In this document: piece by piece, positions 1-9,054 of the stretch
Layout: every line of letters begins with the position of its first letter
How positions within the stretch are numbered: the first letter of the stretch is position 1
Origin: a virus
Strand: one strand, 5' to 3'
DNA length: 34,418 nucleotides
IMG/VR virus record: IMGVR_UViG_3300042868_003670
Location: 1 to 34,418 of that record
The notes under the pieces: model-generated
The model's database searches: none
Seen by the model: the letters and a program-made list of their open reading frames with translations, nothing else
Told to the model about the DNA's origin: nothing
Program-made: the position numbers and the translations under genes

Positions 1-188
1 AGCAATGACCAACATAGCAAGTAATGAAGATAGTGGATTTGATGTCATTGGCAAATGGATTAGTGAACAGCATTGTCATTTGACCTTTCGTCTTAACGAA
101 GATGGCCTGGGCGAAACTGAAATTGATTATGATTTTGACCGTTATGATCTTGCTTTCTTGCGTGATATCATTACTGAATTTTTAGATT
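1..188. repeat. Terminal redundancy, left copy (matches 34231-34418)
   Basis: The first 188 bases recur at the right end with one difference: T at 61 versus C at 34291, a synonymous Ile codon. The repeat starts in the last codons of the 108-aa gene (bases 1-24 encode its tail and stop) and cuts the 66-aa gene at an arbitrary point. This favours a circular assembly overlap, or circularly permuted DNA, over a defined T7-like terminal repeat. Unique length is 34,230 bp. Confidence 0.95.
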
Positions 189-205
189 CAGCCCCTAAGG
201 AATAA
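5..205 (+). CDS. Small acidic hypothetical protein upstream of terL
   Basis: This encodes a 66-aa acidic protein whose second half is rich in Asp/Glu and aromatic residues (EIDYDFDRYD around residues 39-48). I see no signal peptide, membrane segment or known motif. It sits directly before the large terminase, with one base between stop and the next ATG, so it is translationally linked to the packaging genes. Its start overlaps the end of the preceding 108-aa gene by 20 nt, which is visible at the right end of the window where the gene is repeated. Function is unknown; a packaging or virion accessory role is guessed from position only. Confidence 0.75.
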   Translation: MTNIASNEDSGFDVIGKWISEQHCHLTFRLNEDGLGETEIDYDFDRYDLAFLRDIITEFLDSAPKE

Positions 206-206
206 T

Positions 207-1823
207 ATGCTTGGCACAGAAACTTTGATGGCTCGTGCTTTGCGTTATAGTTTAGACAAGAACTCAGTTGCTCCTGAAACTTACAAAAACTGGCCCTCAA
301 ATTTACAAAACCAATTACAAGATTTAGTAATTGATGTTGCTGATGAAATGAAGTATAATCAATTAAAATACTTTAGACCATTTGCACATCAACTTACTTT
401 TTTTGCCACAGGTGACAGCGAACGCCGTGGCATATTGGCTGCAAACCGTATTGGAAAAACAGTATCAACATGTGCTGAAACAGCAATGCACTTGACAGGA
501 CAATATCCTGATTGGTGGAATGGCTATCGTTTCAACAAGCCCATCACTTGCATGGTAGCAGGTGAAGGGTGGAGCCAGGTTGCGCTTGTATTACAGAATG
601 AACTGCTGGGATCGCAGGACGTTAAGATTACAGATAATCTTGGTTCAGGATTCATTCCTCGCGACTGCATCATAACAGACACCATGCGTAATGATGGTGC
701 CAACTGTATTGGTGTAGAAGTTAAACATGTAAGTGGCACTAATAGCTATTTGTTGTTTGCAAACTATACGCAGGAAGTTCGTCAACTGCAAGGTTTTAAA
801 CTTAATTTGGCAGTGTTTGATGAACAGCCACCAGATGACTTCTTCTCTGAAATTGTTACCAGAACTGCTACCACTCAAGGCAAAGTGTTGTGCTCGTTTA
901 CACCACTCAAAGGCTTGAACGGTCTAGTAAGTAAATTTTGGAACAAAGAAGAAGGATATGAATTTATTCGTGTAAGTTGGGATGATTGCCCTGAGTATGA
1001 TCCTTGGGGTGAAGCATTCCTGCTGAAGGCCACACGCCGTCAGTTAGAGCGCGACTACTTGCCACATGAAAGAGAAGCCCGTATTGCTGGTAAGCCAGTT
1101 ATGGGTAAAGGTGCTGTGTTCCAATTACGAGAATGGCCCACATACACTACTGGACAAATTGACTTCAGTCGTATTCCAAACATTCAGCGTGTGATTGCCC
1201 TGGACTTGGGTTTAGTCAATGATGCTACAGTTATAAGTTTGATGTATTGGGAACCATATGAACGAGTCGCTTACTTACATAGACAAATTATTGTGCAGGG
1301 TATTGAAGAAGCAGTGCCCTCTAATTATATCAATCATTTGCTTCGTCCTGAAGTGTTTGGCACTCCTATTGTGTTACCTGCTGACGGTAGCACTCCTGGC
1401 AGATACACCATGAGTTCAAGTAGCATACGTGAACTGTTTGAAAGTTATGAACTTAATGTGTATCACAAAGCAATTATGAATCCGCCTGATCAAGAAGGGC
1501 GTGTGACCAATCACAAGAGTTATGGTATTAACCAAATGCGACAAATGCTGGAAGTTGGCAGTCTGATGATCAATGAAAACTGCACCAAGTTCTTAAGTGA
1601 CGCACAAAACTACTATGTGGATCAGCAAGGACGCTTTAGTGATCCAGATGACACAATTGACTCATGTCGTTATGCTCTCCTAGCAGTGCTACAAGGCATT
1701 GCAGAGCCCTGGGACAATAGAACACCACAACAACGCATGGCAGCAGCCCGTGATAAGTTAATGAAACCAAAAGACCAAAGCAGTAAACCTGCTTGGAAAC
1801 AAACAATGAGCCCTGGAGGTTAA
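207..1823 (+). CDS. terL: Terminase large subunit (packaging ATPase/nuclease)
   Basis: This 538-aa protein has the normal length of a phage large terminase, the motor that cuts concatemeric DNA and pumps it through the portal into the prohead. The N-terminal ATPase shows a Walker A variant AANRIGKT (residues 78-85) and a Walker B strand ending LAVFDEQPP (201-209), with D205 and E206 as the acidic pair. A coupling-motif-like CSFTPLKG follows at about 229-236. The C-terminal RNase H-like nuclease is indicated by ALDLG (D333), by PADG near 391-394, and by the acidic cluster DPDDTIDS near 479-486. A Shine-Dalgarno-like AAGGA precedes the ATG. The gene runs straight into the next one and lies just before the portal. 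Identity is firm; the packaging mode (pac or cos) cannot be read from it. Confidence 0.95.
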   Translation: MLGTETLMARALRYSLDKNSVAPETYKNWPSNLQNQLQDLVIDVADEMKYNQLKYFRPFAHQLTFFATGDSERRGILAANRIGKTVSTCAETAMHLTGQYPDWWNGYRFNKPITCMVAGEGWSQVALVLQNELLGSQDVKITDNLGSGFIPRDCIITDTMRNDGANCIGVEVKHVSGTNSYLLFANYTQEVRQLQGFKLNLAVFDEQPPDDFFSEIVTRTATTQGKVLCSFTPLKGLNGLVSKFWNKEEGYEFIRVSWDDCPEYDPWGEAFLLKATRRQLERDYLPHEREARIAGKPVMGKGAVFQLREWPTYTTGQIDFSRIPNIQRVIALDLGLVNDATVISLMYWEPYERVAYLHRQIIVQGIEEAVPSNYINHLLRPEVFGTPIVLPADGSTPGRYTMSSSSIRELFESYELNVYHKAIMNPPDQEGRVTNHKSYGINQMRQMLEVGSLMINENCTKFLSDAQNYYVDQQGRFSDPDDTIDSCRYALLAVLQGIAEPWDNRTPQQRMAAARDKLMKPKDQSSKPAWKQTMSPGG

Positions 1824-2069
1824 ATGACAATAGAAGCAAGATATTTGTGTTCAATTGAACACAACACAGTAATTTTATGCGAACGACACGCAAAGATATT
1901 TGAAGCAATGGGCATTACAGCAGATGTGCCGCACACTATTGTAGAACTTGAAGCAGAAGATGCTCCAAAGTACTGTCATTCATGTGACTTACAAACCGCA
2001 AAAGCGTATGCACAAGCAGTAGAAGCTGCCAATACCCCGCGTATCGTGTTACCTGGCGAATATAATTGA
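1824..2069 (+). CDS. Small Cys/His protein, possible zinc-binding
   Basis: An 81-aa protein starting at the base after the terL stop, with its ribosome site (GGAGGT) inside the terL 3' end, so expression is coupled. It contains C9, H13, C19-x2-H22 and a CHSC knuckle (C51, C54), which could form one zinc-ribbon-like site. The middle is acidic (VELEAEDAP). I do not recognise a family. Its place between the terminase and portal suggests a packaging or head-maturation accessory, but this is inferred from synteny. The motif CTAAATA follows its stop. Confidence 0.7.
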   Translation: MTIEARYLCSIEHNTVILCERHAKIFEAMGITADVPHTIVELEAEDAPKYCHSCDLQTAKAYAQAVEAANTPRIVLPGEYN

Positions 2070-2071
2070 TG

Positions 2072-2078
2072 CTAAATA
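2072..2078 (+). promoter_or_regulatory. CTAAATA motif upstream of portal gene (putative late promoter)
   Basis: CTAAATA occurs 27 nt before the portal ATG, in a 36-nt gap. It is one of seven intergenic copies that precede virion genes and resembles the T4-type late promoter TATAAATA. A TATAAT string lies just upstream (2061-2066) but has no visible -35 partner. Promoter activity is inferred. Confidence 0.5.
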
Positions 2079-2105
2079 AGTTATCAGAAAAGGGAACACA
2101 TACCA

Positions 2106-4379
2106 ATGTTAGATATTAAACATATCCCAGTAGACAAGATTAATCAGAATAAAAAGCAAAATGCTATTTTTGTTCGTATGAAAAATCAGATGGACGTCAA
2201 AATGGCGTCCTATTTGCGTTACTTGGGAACTAAAAATGCAGTTAACCGTGCCAGTGACTATCACTATTTGTGTTTAGCAGTCACAGACTCCACAGCGCCA
2301 GTTAACGGCATTGATTACATTCATCCCAGTGTAAAGCCAGTTGTGGATTATGCAACAGCAGTGATTACTAAAGGACTTATGCCCAATGGCGAAGTTAACT
2401 TTGACTTTGTAGCAGATGGTGAAGAAGACGAAACAGCAGCACGTCAAGCAACCAATATGGTCAGTAAAGTTATTAACCAGATGAATGATCCACACTTTAT
2501 TTTAGAGCGTTGGGTTATGGATAGTACTATGCACAAAAATGGTATGATGATGGTCAAACCTGTGCGTGAACAAATTACTCGTTATGTTGAGACTGAAGGA
2601 ACTGCTGACCAGTTACTGGCATTTGAATTACAAGCAGCAGAAGCAGGACTTACTGCACTGCGTCAGAGCAAGCGTAGATCAAATGTAGACATGACAAAAG
2701 TCATGGAAGAAGTAAAGCAGTTGATGGGTGAACATCAAGAAGAATTTGCGCAAGGTATTGCTGACAAGTTTATGTCAACATTACAACAGCCCATTGATGA
2801 AGATGCTCAGTTGCCTGATGGCGAAGAAATGCGCCTAGAAGACATCCAAGGCCAAGAAGCAGTTGTAAATGATGCTATTCGTCGTAATACAAGTTATAAA
2901 GCAAAATACAAACTAACTGGCTACAACATCAATATCAAGTTTCACCCTATTGCACAGCACTACTGGATTTGTGATCCTACAGTGCCAGAAATGCGTGACC
3001 AACCTTTCTGTGGCTACTACGATCCAATGAGCATCCAAGAAGCCATGGACTTGTATCCAGACATTAATTTAGATGAGTTCCGTGAGTTTGCTGAATACAA
3101 TATGAACGGTGCTTACCAAGCAGGTTCAGTGCTAAACAACTTGGCTATTCACGCACGTGACTCAGTGCCAGTTATGGGTATTCCAGTTAGTTCAGCAGCC
3201 TCTGCAGATCCTGACTCAAGACAAGTCAGTATCGTGACTGTTTGGAACAAGTATGACATTGATGGTGATGGCGAACTAGAACTTGTAGAATTGATTTACT
3301 CAGGTAGCTACATTATCAGTGCTCGTGAAGTAGAGTTTATCCCTGTTGCCAACATGTGTCCAAAGCCATTACCTGGCAACTTCTATGGTATGAGTATTGC
3401 TGAGTCAGTTATCCCTATGCAGGAATATCAAACCAGTGCTGCTCGTGCAGAAATTCAATTGGGCTTGTTAACTGCTACTCCTCGTATTGGTGTCAAGCCA
3501 GACCGCGTGGATTTTGAAATGATGCAAGATGGCGAAAGCGCAATCTTTATTCTAGACTCAAAGTTTGACCCAAGCAAAGACATTTACCAAATGCCTCCTC
3601 CTTCAGGCAACTTGCAGTTCTTGGAAGTTGCCATGGACCGTATCCAGAAAGATACAATGGCCATGGTGGGTATGACTACTCCACAAGATGTATTCAATCC
3701 AGAAGTAATGGGTGCTGGCAATTCAGGTATTAAATTACAACTTGCATTAAGCCCTAATCAGATTATTCAAGACAACACAGTGCGTAACGCTGCTGAAGGT
3801 CTGCGTGAGTCATTATGGTTGGTATGGCGGACCTTGATCCAGTTTGGTGATGACTATGGTGTTAAGAAGTTAGCACAATCAAGTCACCCAGACAAGAAGC
3901 CAGAGTTCCTGGACTTTATGGCCTGGGATGACATGAACTTCTGTGATCGTAAACAGATTCACTTGGAACTGGCCTTGGGTATGATGAGTGAAGAAAACGC
4001 ATTAAGTCGTTTACAAATTATTCAGAAGTGCCAAAATGATTTATATGGCACAGTTACCAGCATGGTTGGCGCAGGCACATTGACTCCAGAAATGTACAAG
4101 AAGGTTAAAAAGCCTTTTGCTGATACGCTGTATGTGTTGGGTGTTAAAGATTGCGATGCATACTTGCCAAGCGATCAAGAAATTCAAGCAATGATTCAAG
4201 GCAGTTCAGAAGCACAAAAGAACAAGCAACCAAGTGCTGAAGATCAGAAGAACATTAGCATGGCCAAACTCAATGATGTCAAAGCACAGCAAATTGCTGC
4301 AGAAGTTGCAGGCGAAGATGCTGAAAGCCAATTGGACTTCATGGCAGTGGCTGCTGGTGATCCAAAAGTTTATAGTTAA
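2106..4379 (+). CDS. Portal protein
   Basis: This 757-aa protein would form the dodecameric ring at the packaging vertex, through which DNA enters and leaves; P22 portal is of similar size (725 aa). The portal call rests on size, position between terL and scaffold/capsid, and content. There is a mixed alpha/beta N-terminal half, a wing/stem-like segment near GNFYGMSIAESVIPMQEYQ, a long helical part (AARAEIQLGLLTATPRIGV), and a Gln/Lys/Ala-rich C-terminal helical tail like the barrel of P22-type portals. Residues around 240-275 carry a Glu/Gln-rich linker. A ribosome site (AAAAGGGAA) precedes the ATG. No similarity search was possible, but the gene order leaves little room for another function. 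Confidence 0.85.
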   Translation: MLDIKHIPVDKINQNKKQNAIFVRMKNQMDVKMASYLRYLGTKNAVNRASDYHYLCLAVTDSTAPVNGIDYIHPSVKPVVDYATAVITKGLMPNGEVNFDFVADGEEDETAARQATNMVSKVINQMNDPHFILERWVMDSTMHKNGMMMVKPVREQITRYVETEGTADQLLAFELQAAEAGLTALRQSKRRSNVDMTKVMEEVKQLMGEHQEEFAQGIADKFMSTLQQPIDEDAQLPDGEEMRLEDIQGQEAVVNDAIRRNTSYKAKYKLTGYNINIKFHPIAQHYWICDPTVPEMRDQPFCGYYDPMSIQEAMDLYPDINLDEFREFAEYNMNGAYQAGSVLNNLAIHARDSVPVMGIPVSSAASADPDSRQVSIVTVWNKYDIDGDGELELVELIYSGSYIISAREVEFIPVANMCPKPLPGNFYGMSIAESVIPMQEYQTSAARAEIQLGLLTATPRIGVKPDRVDFEMMQDGESAIFILDSKFDPSKDIYQMPPPSGNLQFLEVAMDRIQKDTMAMVGMTTPQDVFNPEVMGAGNSGIKLQLALSPNQIIQDNTVRNAAEGLRESLWLVWRTLIQFGDDYGVKKLAQSSHPDKKPEFLDFMAWDDMNFCDRKQIHLELALGMMSEENALSRLQIIQKCQNDLYGTVTSMVGAGTLTPEMYKKVKKPFADTLYVLGVKDCDAYLPSDQEIQAMIQGSSEAQKNKQPSAEDQKNISMAKLNDVKAQQIAAEVAGEDAESQLDFMAVAAGDPKVYS

Positions 4380-4399
4380 GATTTTACAAAGGAACAGCA

Positions 4400-4753
4400 A
4401 TGATTAGTGAAGAAGCAGTGGACGCTTACAACAAGCGTCTCACTATAGATACCAGTAACCCTAAAAAGTTAACGCCAGGTCAGCGCGATGCTGTTAAAAG
4501 TTATGGTTCAATTGCTGAATCTCTTTTAACAAATCGCGACTTGGCCATGTTTATACATCACTTCAAATTTGAAGTAAATGATGTAATGGCAAACATTAGA
4601 ACACACAGTACAGAAGCAAATGCAGAACGAATTGCACTTGCCAATCAGTTAAGTGGCATTGACAGTTTCGTGAACACATTGAAAAGTGCTGTTTACAAGA
4701 AAAATGTATTAATTAGAGCAGAAAATGCTGGTACACAGCAGAACCTGCAATAA
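4400..4753 (+). CDS. Hypothetical helical protein between portal and scaffold
   Basis: A 117-aa, mostly alpha-helical, mildly charged protein with no membrane segment or motif that I recognise. A GGAACAG-type ribosome site precedes the ATG, and the gene follows the portal by 20 nt. The region about 60-100 (HSTEANAERIALANQL and after) could form a short coiled coil. Its position between portal and scaffold suggests a head-assembly chaperone or minor head protein. This is an inference from synteny; function is not known. Confidence 0.75.
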   Translation: MISEEAVDAYNKRLTIDTSNPKKLTPGQRDAVKSYGSIAESLLTNRDLAMFIHHFKFEVNDVMANIRTHSTEANAERIALANQLSGIDSFVNTLKSAVYKKNVLIRAENAGTQQNLQ

Positions 4754-4760
4754 CAAGATA

Positions 4761-4767
4761 CTAAATA
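4761..4767 (+). promoter_or_regulatory. CTAAATA motif upstream of scaffold gene (putative late promoter)
   Basis: CTAAATA preceded by GATA lies in the 61-nt gap before the scaffold gene, 47 nt from its ATG. It belongs to the same set as 2072, 7243, 19535, 25400, 31022 and 31374. Confidence 0.5.
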
Positions 4768-4814
4768 GAAGTGAAGGTAATCCGTAAGGACCCTTATACA
4801 ATTTAAGGATAGAT

Positions 4815-5984
4815 ATGACAGACACGATCACCCCTAATGCTCCGCAGAGCACGGGCACTGAACAAAGTGCAGTTCCAAGTTTAGACTCAATAGCTGCTAA
4901 GATGACCGCAATGCGTGAAAGCACATTACGTAATCAAATTAGACCTACTGAACAAACTGCAACAGGAGCAGACGATACGGCAGTATCTTCAAACCCTGTG
5001 GCACCCAGCGATAATGCTGATGCTGAAGTTGCTGAATCAAGCGACACTGAATATGCAAGCGACGATCTAGAAAGTCAAGCCCAGCACGATGATGCTGTAA
5101 GCAACACTAGTACAGATTCTTCATCAGATGAATTAATTGACTTCTTAGAATTTGCGGATAGTAATCCTAACGCCAAATTCAAGTTCATGAAAAATGGCAA
5201 AGAAGTAGTTATTGATGCTAAGAAAGCCGCAGCAATTTTAGGTCAGGGTTCTGCAATACACGAAGAAGCACGCCAACTGAAGATTGAACGAGCAGAATTT
5301 GATGAGTATTTGAATGATGTACGTGCAAGACAAGAAGGTTTAACTCTAGCGATGGAGTTCACTGTTCAGCCCAAGTTGCAACGAGCGTATGATGAAATCT
5401 TGAAAACTCAAGGTTACCAGACAACGTTTCAGCAGCAATTAAGTAGAACACAGGATCCTGCTCAAGTAGCAAGGATTCAGGCAAGTATGCAACAGAATGA
5501 ACAATACATTCGCAGCCAGCAAACGACTATTCAAGGTCTAAAGCCAGCAGTGGATGAGTTTAGACAAGTGCGTACACAACAGGTAGCAGAGCGTTTGAGT
5601 CATGCTCGTAAGAATTTCAAAGACAAAGAGTTGAAAAACGATTATGTGTTTAATGAAGTTCGCGACAAGATCACAAAGCTGTGGCCTGAAGCCAAAGGTG
5701 AAATCATTCCAGGAGTTCCCAATATTGATTTGATCTCAAGTGATGAAGGCCTATTGAGCCTTGTCAGAGATGGATTACGATACAGGGATAAACCCTCTGC
5801 TAAATCAGCAGGGTCTAGCATGGCAGCATTAACTCAGCGCAAAGGCTCAAGTCCAGGACGCAGTGGAGCAGATAGTGATATCAGCAAACTTCGTGAACAG
5901 GCCAAAGCTGGCGATAAAAAAGCTGGCGACAACCTCTTAGTAGCTCAGTTGCAAAGATTGCGACAGGGCAGAGGTGGTAGATAA
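4815..5984 (+). CDS. Putative scaffolding protein
   Basis: This 389-aa protein lies immediately upstream of the major capsid gene, the usual scaffold position. The first ~110 residues are low-complexity, Ser/Thr/Asp/Glu-rich and probably disordered. Residues ~115-150 hold a small folded segment (FLEFADSNPNAKFKFMKNGK), and ~155-270 are long charged and Gln-rich helices likely to form coiled coils. The C-terminus is basic and Gly/Arg-rich (ending RLRQGRGGR), as expected for a scaffold tail that contacts the coat. Such proteins guide procapsid assembly and then leave or are degraded; no protease gene is evident. A ribosome site AAGGA lies 6 nt before the ATG. The call comes from position and composition. 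Confidence 0.75.
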   Translation: MTDTITPNAPQSTGTEQSAVPSLDSIAAKMTAMRESTLRNQIRPTEQTATGADDTAVSSNPVAPSDNADAEVAESSDTEYASDDLESQAQHDDAVSNTSTDSSSDELIDFLEFADSNPNAKFKFMKNGKEVVIDAKKAAAILGQGSAIHEEARQLKIERAEFDEYLNDVRARQEGLTLAMEFTVQPKLQRAYDEILKTQGYQTTFQQQLSRTQDPAQVARIQASMQQNEQYIRSQQTTIQGLKPAVDEFRQVRTQQVAERLSHARKNFKDKELKNDYVFNEVRDKITKLWPEAKGEIIPGVPNIDLISSDEGLLSLVRDGLRYRDKPSAKSAGSSMAALTQRKGSSPGRSGADSDISKLREQAKAGDKKAGDNLLVAQLQRLRQGRGGR

Positions 5985-6009
5985 TAATTGATTTAAAGGA
6001 AAAATAATC

Positions 6010-7185
6010 ATGGCGGAAATTACTACGAGTCAAATTGGTAACGGTACTACAGCATACGGCTCAGACATCGTTGTCAAAGACTTAGACCTAGATGTGTCTA
6101 ACCGTGTCAAAGATGACACCCCAGTGCTCAACATGTGTATGAGCAAAAAGCGTAAAGTTAATTCTACGCTACCATTATGGACTGACGATATCTATCGCGC
6201 TCCTGGTGTTCAAGCGCAAGTTGAAGGCGCAGCAGTTAGTACAGGTAATGCTGAATCTAACAGTCGTTACAACTTGGGTAACTACACACAAATTTTCAGC
6301 ACAGTTATCGCATCCAGCGGTACAGCTCGCGCAGTTATGCAAGCTGGTGGTGATCCACAAGCATACCAGGAAGTCAAGCAATTGATTGAATTGATGTTTG
6401 ACGTGGAAATGCAATTGGTTCGTAACGACCAAATTGGTACTAAGTATGCTGGTCAAACAGGCACTGCTTCTGGCTTGCCAAGTGGTCAAACTGGTCGTCG
6501 TATGGGTTCATTGAGTTCTTTCGCAGGCACTCAGTCGTTCAACACTACTAGTACTACAGTTAGTGGCTTAGACACCAACATCAACAACGAAGACACTGAC
6601 AGTGTTGTTCAAGCAACAAATGCATTACGCATTTATGCTAACGGTTCTACATTCTACTCTGGCACATTTACTAACCAGTATTTCTCTCCAGCGTTATACA
6701 AGCAGTTGGTAACAGTTGCTGAACAGCGTTACAACGCTAAGATCCGTACTGTTGTTGCTCCAACAAGTCTACGCACAAGTATCAGTGATAACATTGCACA
6801 AAGTCGTGGTATCAACCGTGTTGACTCAGCACGTGGTGACACAATCCAGACTTACGAAGGTGACTTCAACTACAGCTACGAAATTCACGATTCTTGGATC
6901 ATGGATCAAGCAGGTGTAAGCAACAGCATTTACTTCTTGAATGATGATGTTATTCAGTGGGGTAGCTTGCGTGACCTAGGTCCTAACAACGAAGTGTTCT
7001 CAAACGCTGACGCTAGTTTAGATCAGTTCATTATGGAGGGATGTTTAATCGTGCGTAACCCAGCTGGTGTTGGTATGTTGAACAACATCACTGCAGGAAC
7101 TGTAGCACAAGCTTCTTTACCAGCAGCCCGTCCAGCGGTTTTGGTAAGTCGTGTAAACTTTGGTGCAGGCGATGTTACTCCTTAA
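6010..7185 (+). CDS. Major capsid protein (DUF5309 / SU10-type HK97 fold)
   Basis: A 391-aa protein with features of the DUF5309/SU10 major head family: an N-terminal targeting stretch, LPLWTDD (residues 54-60), an alanine-rich E-loop-like segment with VEGAAV (71-76), NYTQIFSTVIASSGTARAV (91-109), and a helical spine rich in Glu/Gln after residue 118. A central insertion (~145-195) is Gly/Thr/Ser-rich and may be a surface loop. The C-terminus returns to hydrophobic strands (FIMEGCLIVRNPAGVGML). It forms the icosahedral shell. The ribosome site is TTTAAAGGAAA, 8-10 nt before the ATG. The gene is followed by a strong rho-independent terminator, consistent with very high expression. Confidence 0.9.
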   Translation: MAEITTSQIGNGTTAYGSDIVVKDLDLDVSNRVKDDTPVLNMCMSKKRKVNSTLPLWTDDIYRAPGVQAQVEGAAVSTGNAESNSRYNLGNYTQIFSTVIASSGTARAVMQAGGDPQAYQEVKQLIELMFDVEMQLVRNDQIGTKYAGQTGTASGLPSGQTGRRMGSLSSFAGTQSFNTTSTTVSGLDTNINNEDTDSVVQATNALRIYANGSTFYSGTFTNQYFSPALYKQLVTVAEQRYNAKIRTVVAPTSLRTSISDNIAQSRGINRVDSARGDTIQTYEGDFNYSYEIHDSWIMDQAGVSNSIYFLNDDVIQWGSLRDLGPNNEVFSNADASLDQFIMEGCLIVRNPAGVGMLNNITAGTVAQASLPAARPAVLVSRVNFGAGDVTP

Positions 7186-7210
7186 TTCTTAACGAATTTT
7201 GGGTGAATAC

Positions 7211-7236
7211 GAAAGGGCTCTTAGGAGCCCTTTCTT
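7211..7236 (+). terminator. Rho-independent terminator after capsid gene
   Basis: A perfect 10-bp stem (7211-7220 with 7225-7234, GAAAGGGCTC arm) with loop TTAG, followed by TT. It lies 25 nt after the capsid stop and is the clearest terminator in the left half. Confidence 0.85.
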
Positions 7237-7242
7237 ACGACA

Positions 7243-7249
7243 CTAAATA
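7243..7249 (+). promoter_or_regulatory. CTAAATA motif between terminator and 7255 gene
   Basis: CTAAATA lies between the capsid terminator and the next ATG, which is only 5 nt after the motif. That is where a promoter would be needed to restart transcription. If it acts as a -10 element the 7255 message would be nearly leaderless. Confidence 0.5.
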
Positions 7250-7254
7250 ACATT

Positions 7255-7839
7255 ATGAGCGAAAACAACAATCCAGAATATCTAGACAACAACGACCCAG
7301 AAAAGAACCTTGACTACTGGCGTCAAGATCATGGCGGCATGATCACAAACCACAATGGCATGGCAGATAAACTGCTTAAGAATGATGACTTATACCGCAG
7401 CATGAAAGGCGATTGGAGCAGAACTGCCTGGAACAAAGGCAACAACATTAAAGTCACCACTGGTCGTCAAGATGGCAAGTTCTACATCACACGCGAACAA
7501 CAGAATACTGATGAAGTAAAACAACGTGTAAAGAATTACAGACATGCTGCTGAACTTGGCATTCCAGATCCACTAGCACCAATTGGCGATGATGGCAAAC
7601 TAAGTTTCAAATGGATGGAACTGCCCACTGTTATTAGTATTCGTATTAGTGATCAATATTTTGATGGCATTCCTTGGGCAGCATTAAAGAATGACAGAAC
7701 ACTCAAAGCACAATTCTACAAAGTAGTAGAAGCAGAATATCCTGAATATGTGTGCTACCCAGGTGGTAAATTGCCTATCCCAGTTGCGGTTGCATACCCA
7801 ACTAAAAAAGGTGAGAAGAAATATTTTAAAGGAAACTAA
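7255..7839 (+). CDS. Hypothetical protein between capsid and adaptor
   Basis: A 194-aa protein with an acidic Asn-rich N-terminus, a Lys/Arg-rich middle (about 60-100) and a folded C-terminal half ending in basic residues. It has no membrane segment or known motif. It has no Shine-Dalgarno sequence; the ATG is 5 nt after a CTAAATA motif, so it may be translated as a leaderless or near-leaderless message. It ends with a TAA directly abutting the ATG of the adaptor gene. The place between capsid and adaptor suits a head-completion or decoration protein, but I do not recognise it. Confidence 0.8.
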   Translation: MSENNNPEYLDNNDPEKNLDYWRQDHGGMITNHNGMADKLLKNDDLYRSMKGDWSRTAWNKGNNIKVTTGRQDGKFYITREQQNTDEVKQRVKNYRHAAELGIPDPLAPIGDDGKLSFKWMELPTVISIRISDQYFDGIPWAALKNDRTLKAQFYKVVEAEYPEYVCYPGGKLPIPVAVAYPTKKGEKKYFKGN

Positions 7840-9045
7840 ATGTTTACAATTCCAACAGGTGATGCTTTAGTAAGTTTCATCAAAGACTTTACAGGCAGCA
7901 CAAATGATACAGAAGTTAAACAGTGTATCTTTATGGCAGAGATGTCAATGCGTAACATTGAACTGCCAGCACTACGCAGTGATCCATACGCAATAGAAAA
8001 TATTGGTGTTGCTGACGCAAATGGTCGTGTTCCTATTCCAGGTGATATGAACAAGCCTATCTTGTTTTTCAAACAAGGTCAACAAGTAACAACAACTGCC
8101 ACTGCCACAGGTACTAGTGGTCAATTCACAATTGTTCTTACCAGCACGCCAGCACGATCAATATCAAACAACATGTTGGTAACTGGCACAGGCATTGGCA
8201 GCAACGCCACAATTACTAACGTAAGCACAGGTATCTCAGGTGCTACCATCACATTAAGTGTTGCTAATAGTGGCACAGTAAGTGGCACATTGGTATTCTC
8301 AACAACTGGCAATGCTTCAAGTTCAACTGGTCCTTGGATTGTTTATGATCGCATTGGTGATCGTGACATTATTACACAAAGCATGATTGCTCAGTTATAC
8401 TTGCAGCCAGTAAACGTTCCAGCAGTTATCCGTGGTAAGTTTTCAGAAGTATACAACAACTATCAGTTCTTGCCTTACATTGCTGAAGGTGACTTGATCA
8501 ACATGTATTACTACAAAGCATGGCCGCTGTTGTTTGCACCTGTTACAGATGAAGTTATCAGTGCCACTGGTACAGTAGGCACTATTACTGGCACAGGTCC
8601 TTGGACTGCTAGAATTACAGGTATGACCAGTGTTGGTGATTTAGAAGTTGGTGATGAAATTTACGCTGCAAATGGCACTGGCAAATTGGGTGTGGGTGGT
8701 GTTTACACTGTGGCCAGCATTTTAAGTGCTACCAGTATCTCATACACTGCAACAGGTGGAACAATCCCAATTGCAGGCACAGTAACAGGTGTTACACAAA
8801 CAGGTTTAACAGTTCAAAACAACGCAGTGTTACAAACATGGCCAGAAGGTTATGTATACGCTACACTGCGTGAATATTACATCAAGCGTCACAATGAGAC
8901 TGATGCCGCAGTGTATCAAGCCAAGTTTACTGAAGCAGTAAACACGGTTGAAGATCAAAACAATTTAGGCAAATGGTCAGGTGGACACACTCGTTTAACC
9001 AGCGTATGGCAACCTCGTCAGTATCGCCAATACAACATCAAATAA
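7840..9045 (+). CDS. Head-tail adaptor-like protein with two inserted beta modules
   Basis: A 401-aa protein whose core (residues 1-80, 163-238 and 328-401) is helical and resembles SU10/T7-type adaptors that bind under the portal: helix DALVSFIKDFTGS, the AEMSMRNIELPALR region, IPGDM, YKAWPLLF and the closing WPEGYVYATLREYYIKRH helix. Two Gly/Thr/Ser-rich beta segments interrupt this core, at about 84-160 and 239-327. Related segments occur in the nozzle, fibre and 21977 proteins, so these look like inserted surface modules. The ribosome site AAAGGAAAC overlaps the upstream gene end. The adaptor identity is inferred from core pattern and position. Confidence 0.7.
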   Translation: MFTIPTGDALVSFIKDFTGSTNDTEVKQCIFMAEMSMRNIELPALRSDPYAIENIGVADANGRVPIPGDMNKPILFFKQGQQVTTTATATGTSGQFTIVLTSTPARSISNNMLVTGTGIGSNATITNVSTGISGATITLSVANSGTVSGTLVFSTTGNASSSTGPWIVYDRIGDRDIITQSMIAQLYLQPVNVPAVIRGKFSEVYNNYQFLPYIAEGDLINMYYYKAWPLLFAPVTDEVISATGTVGTITGTGPWTARITGMTSVGDLEVGDEIYAANGTGKLGVGGVYTVASILSATSISYTATGGTIPIAGTVTGVTQTGLTVQNNAVLQTWPEGYVYATLREYYIKRHNETDAAVYQAKFTEAVNTVEDQNNLGKWSGGHTRLTSVWQPRQYRQYNIK

Positions 9046-9054
9046 GGATCACAA

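Noticed and set aside
2061-2066. TATAAT upstream of the portal gene as a sigma70 promoter
   Set aside because: No -35-like hexamer 16-18 nt upstream. The nearby CTAAATA is shared with other late genes and is the better candidate.
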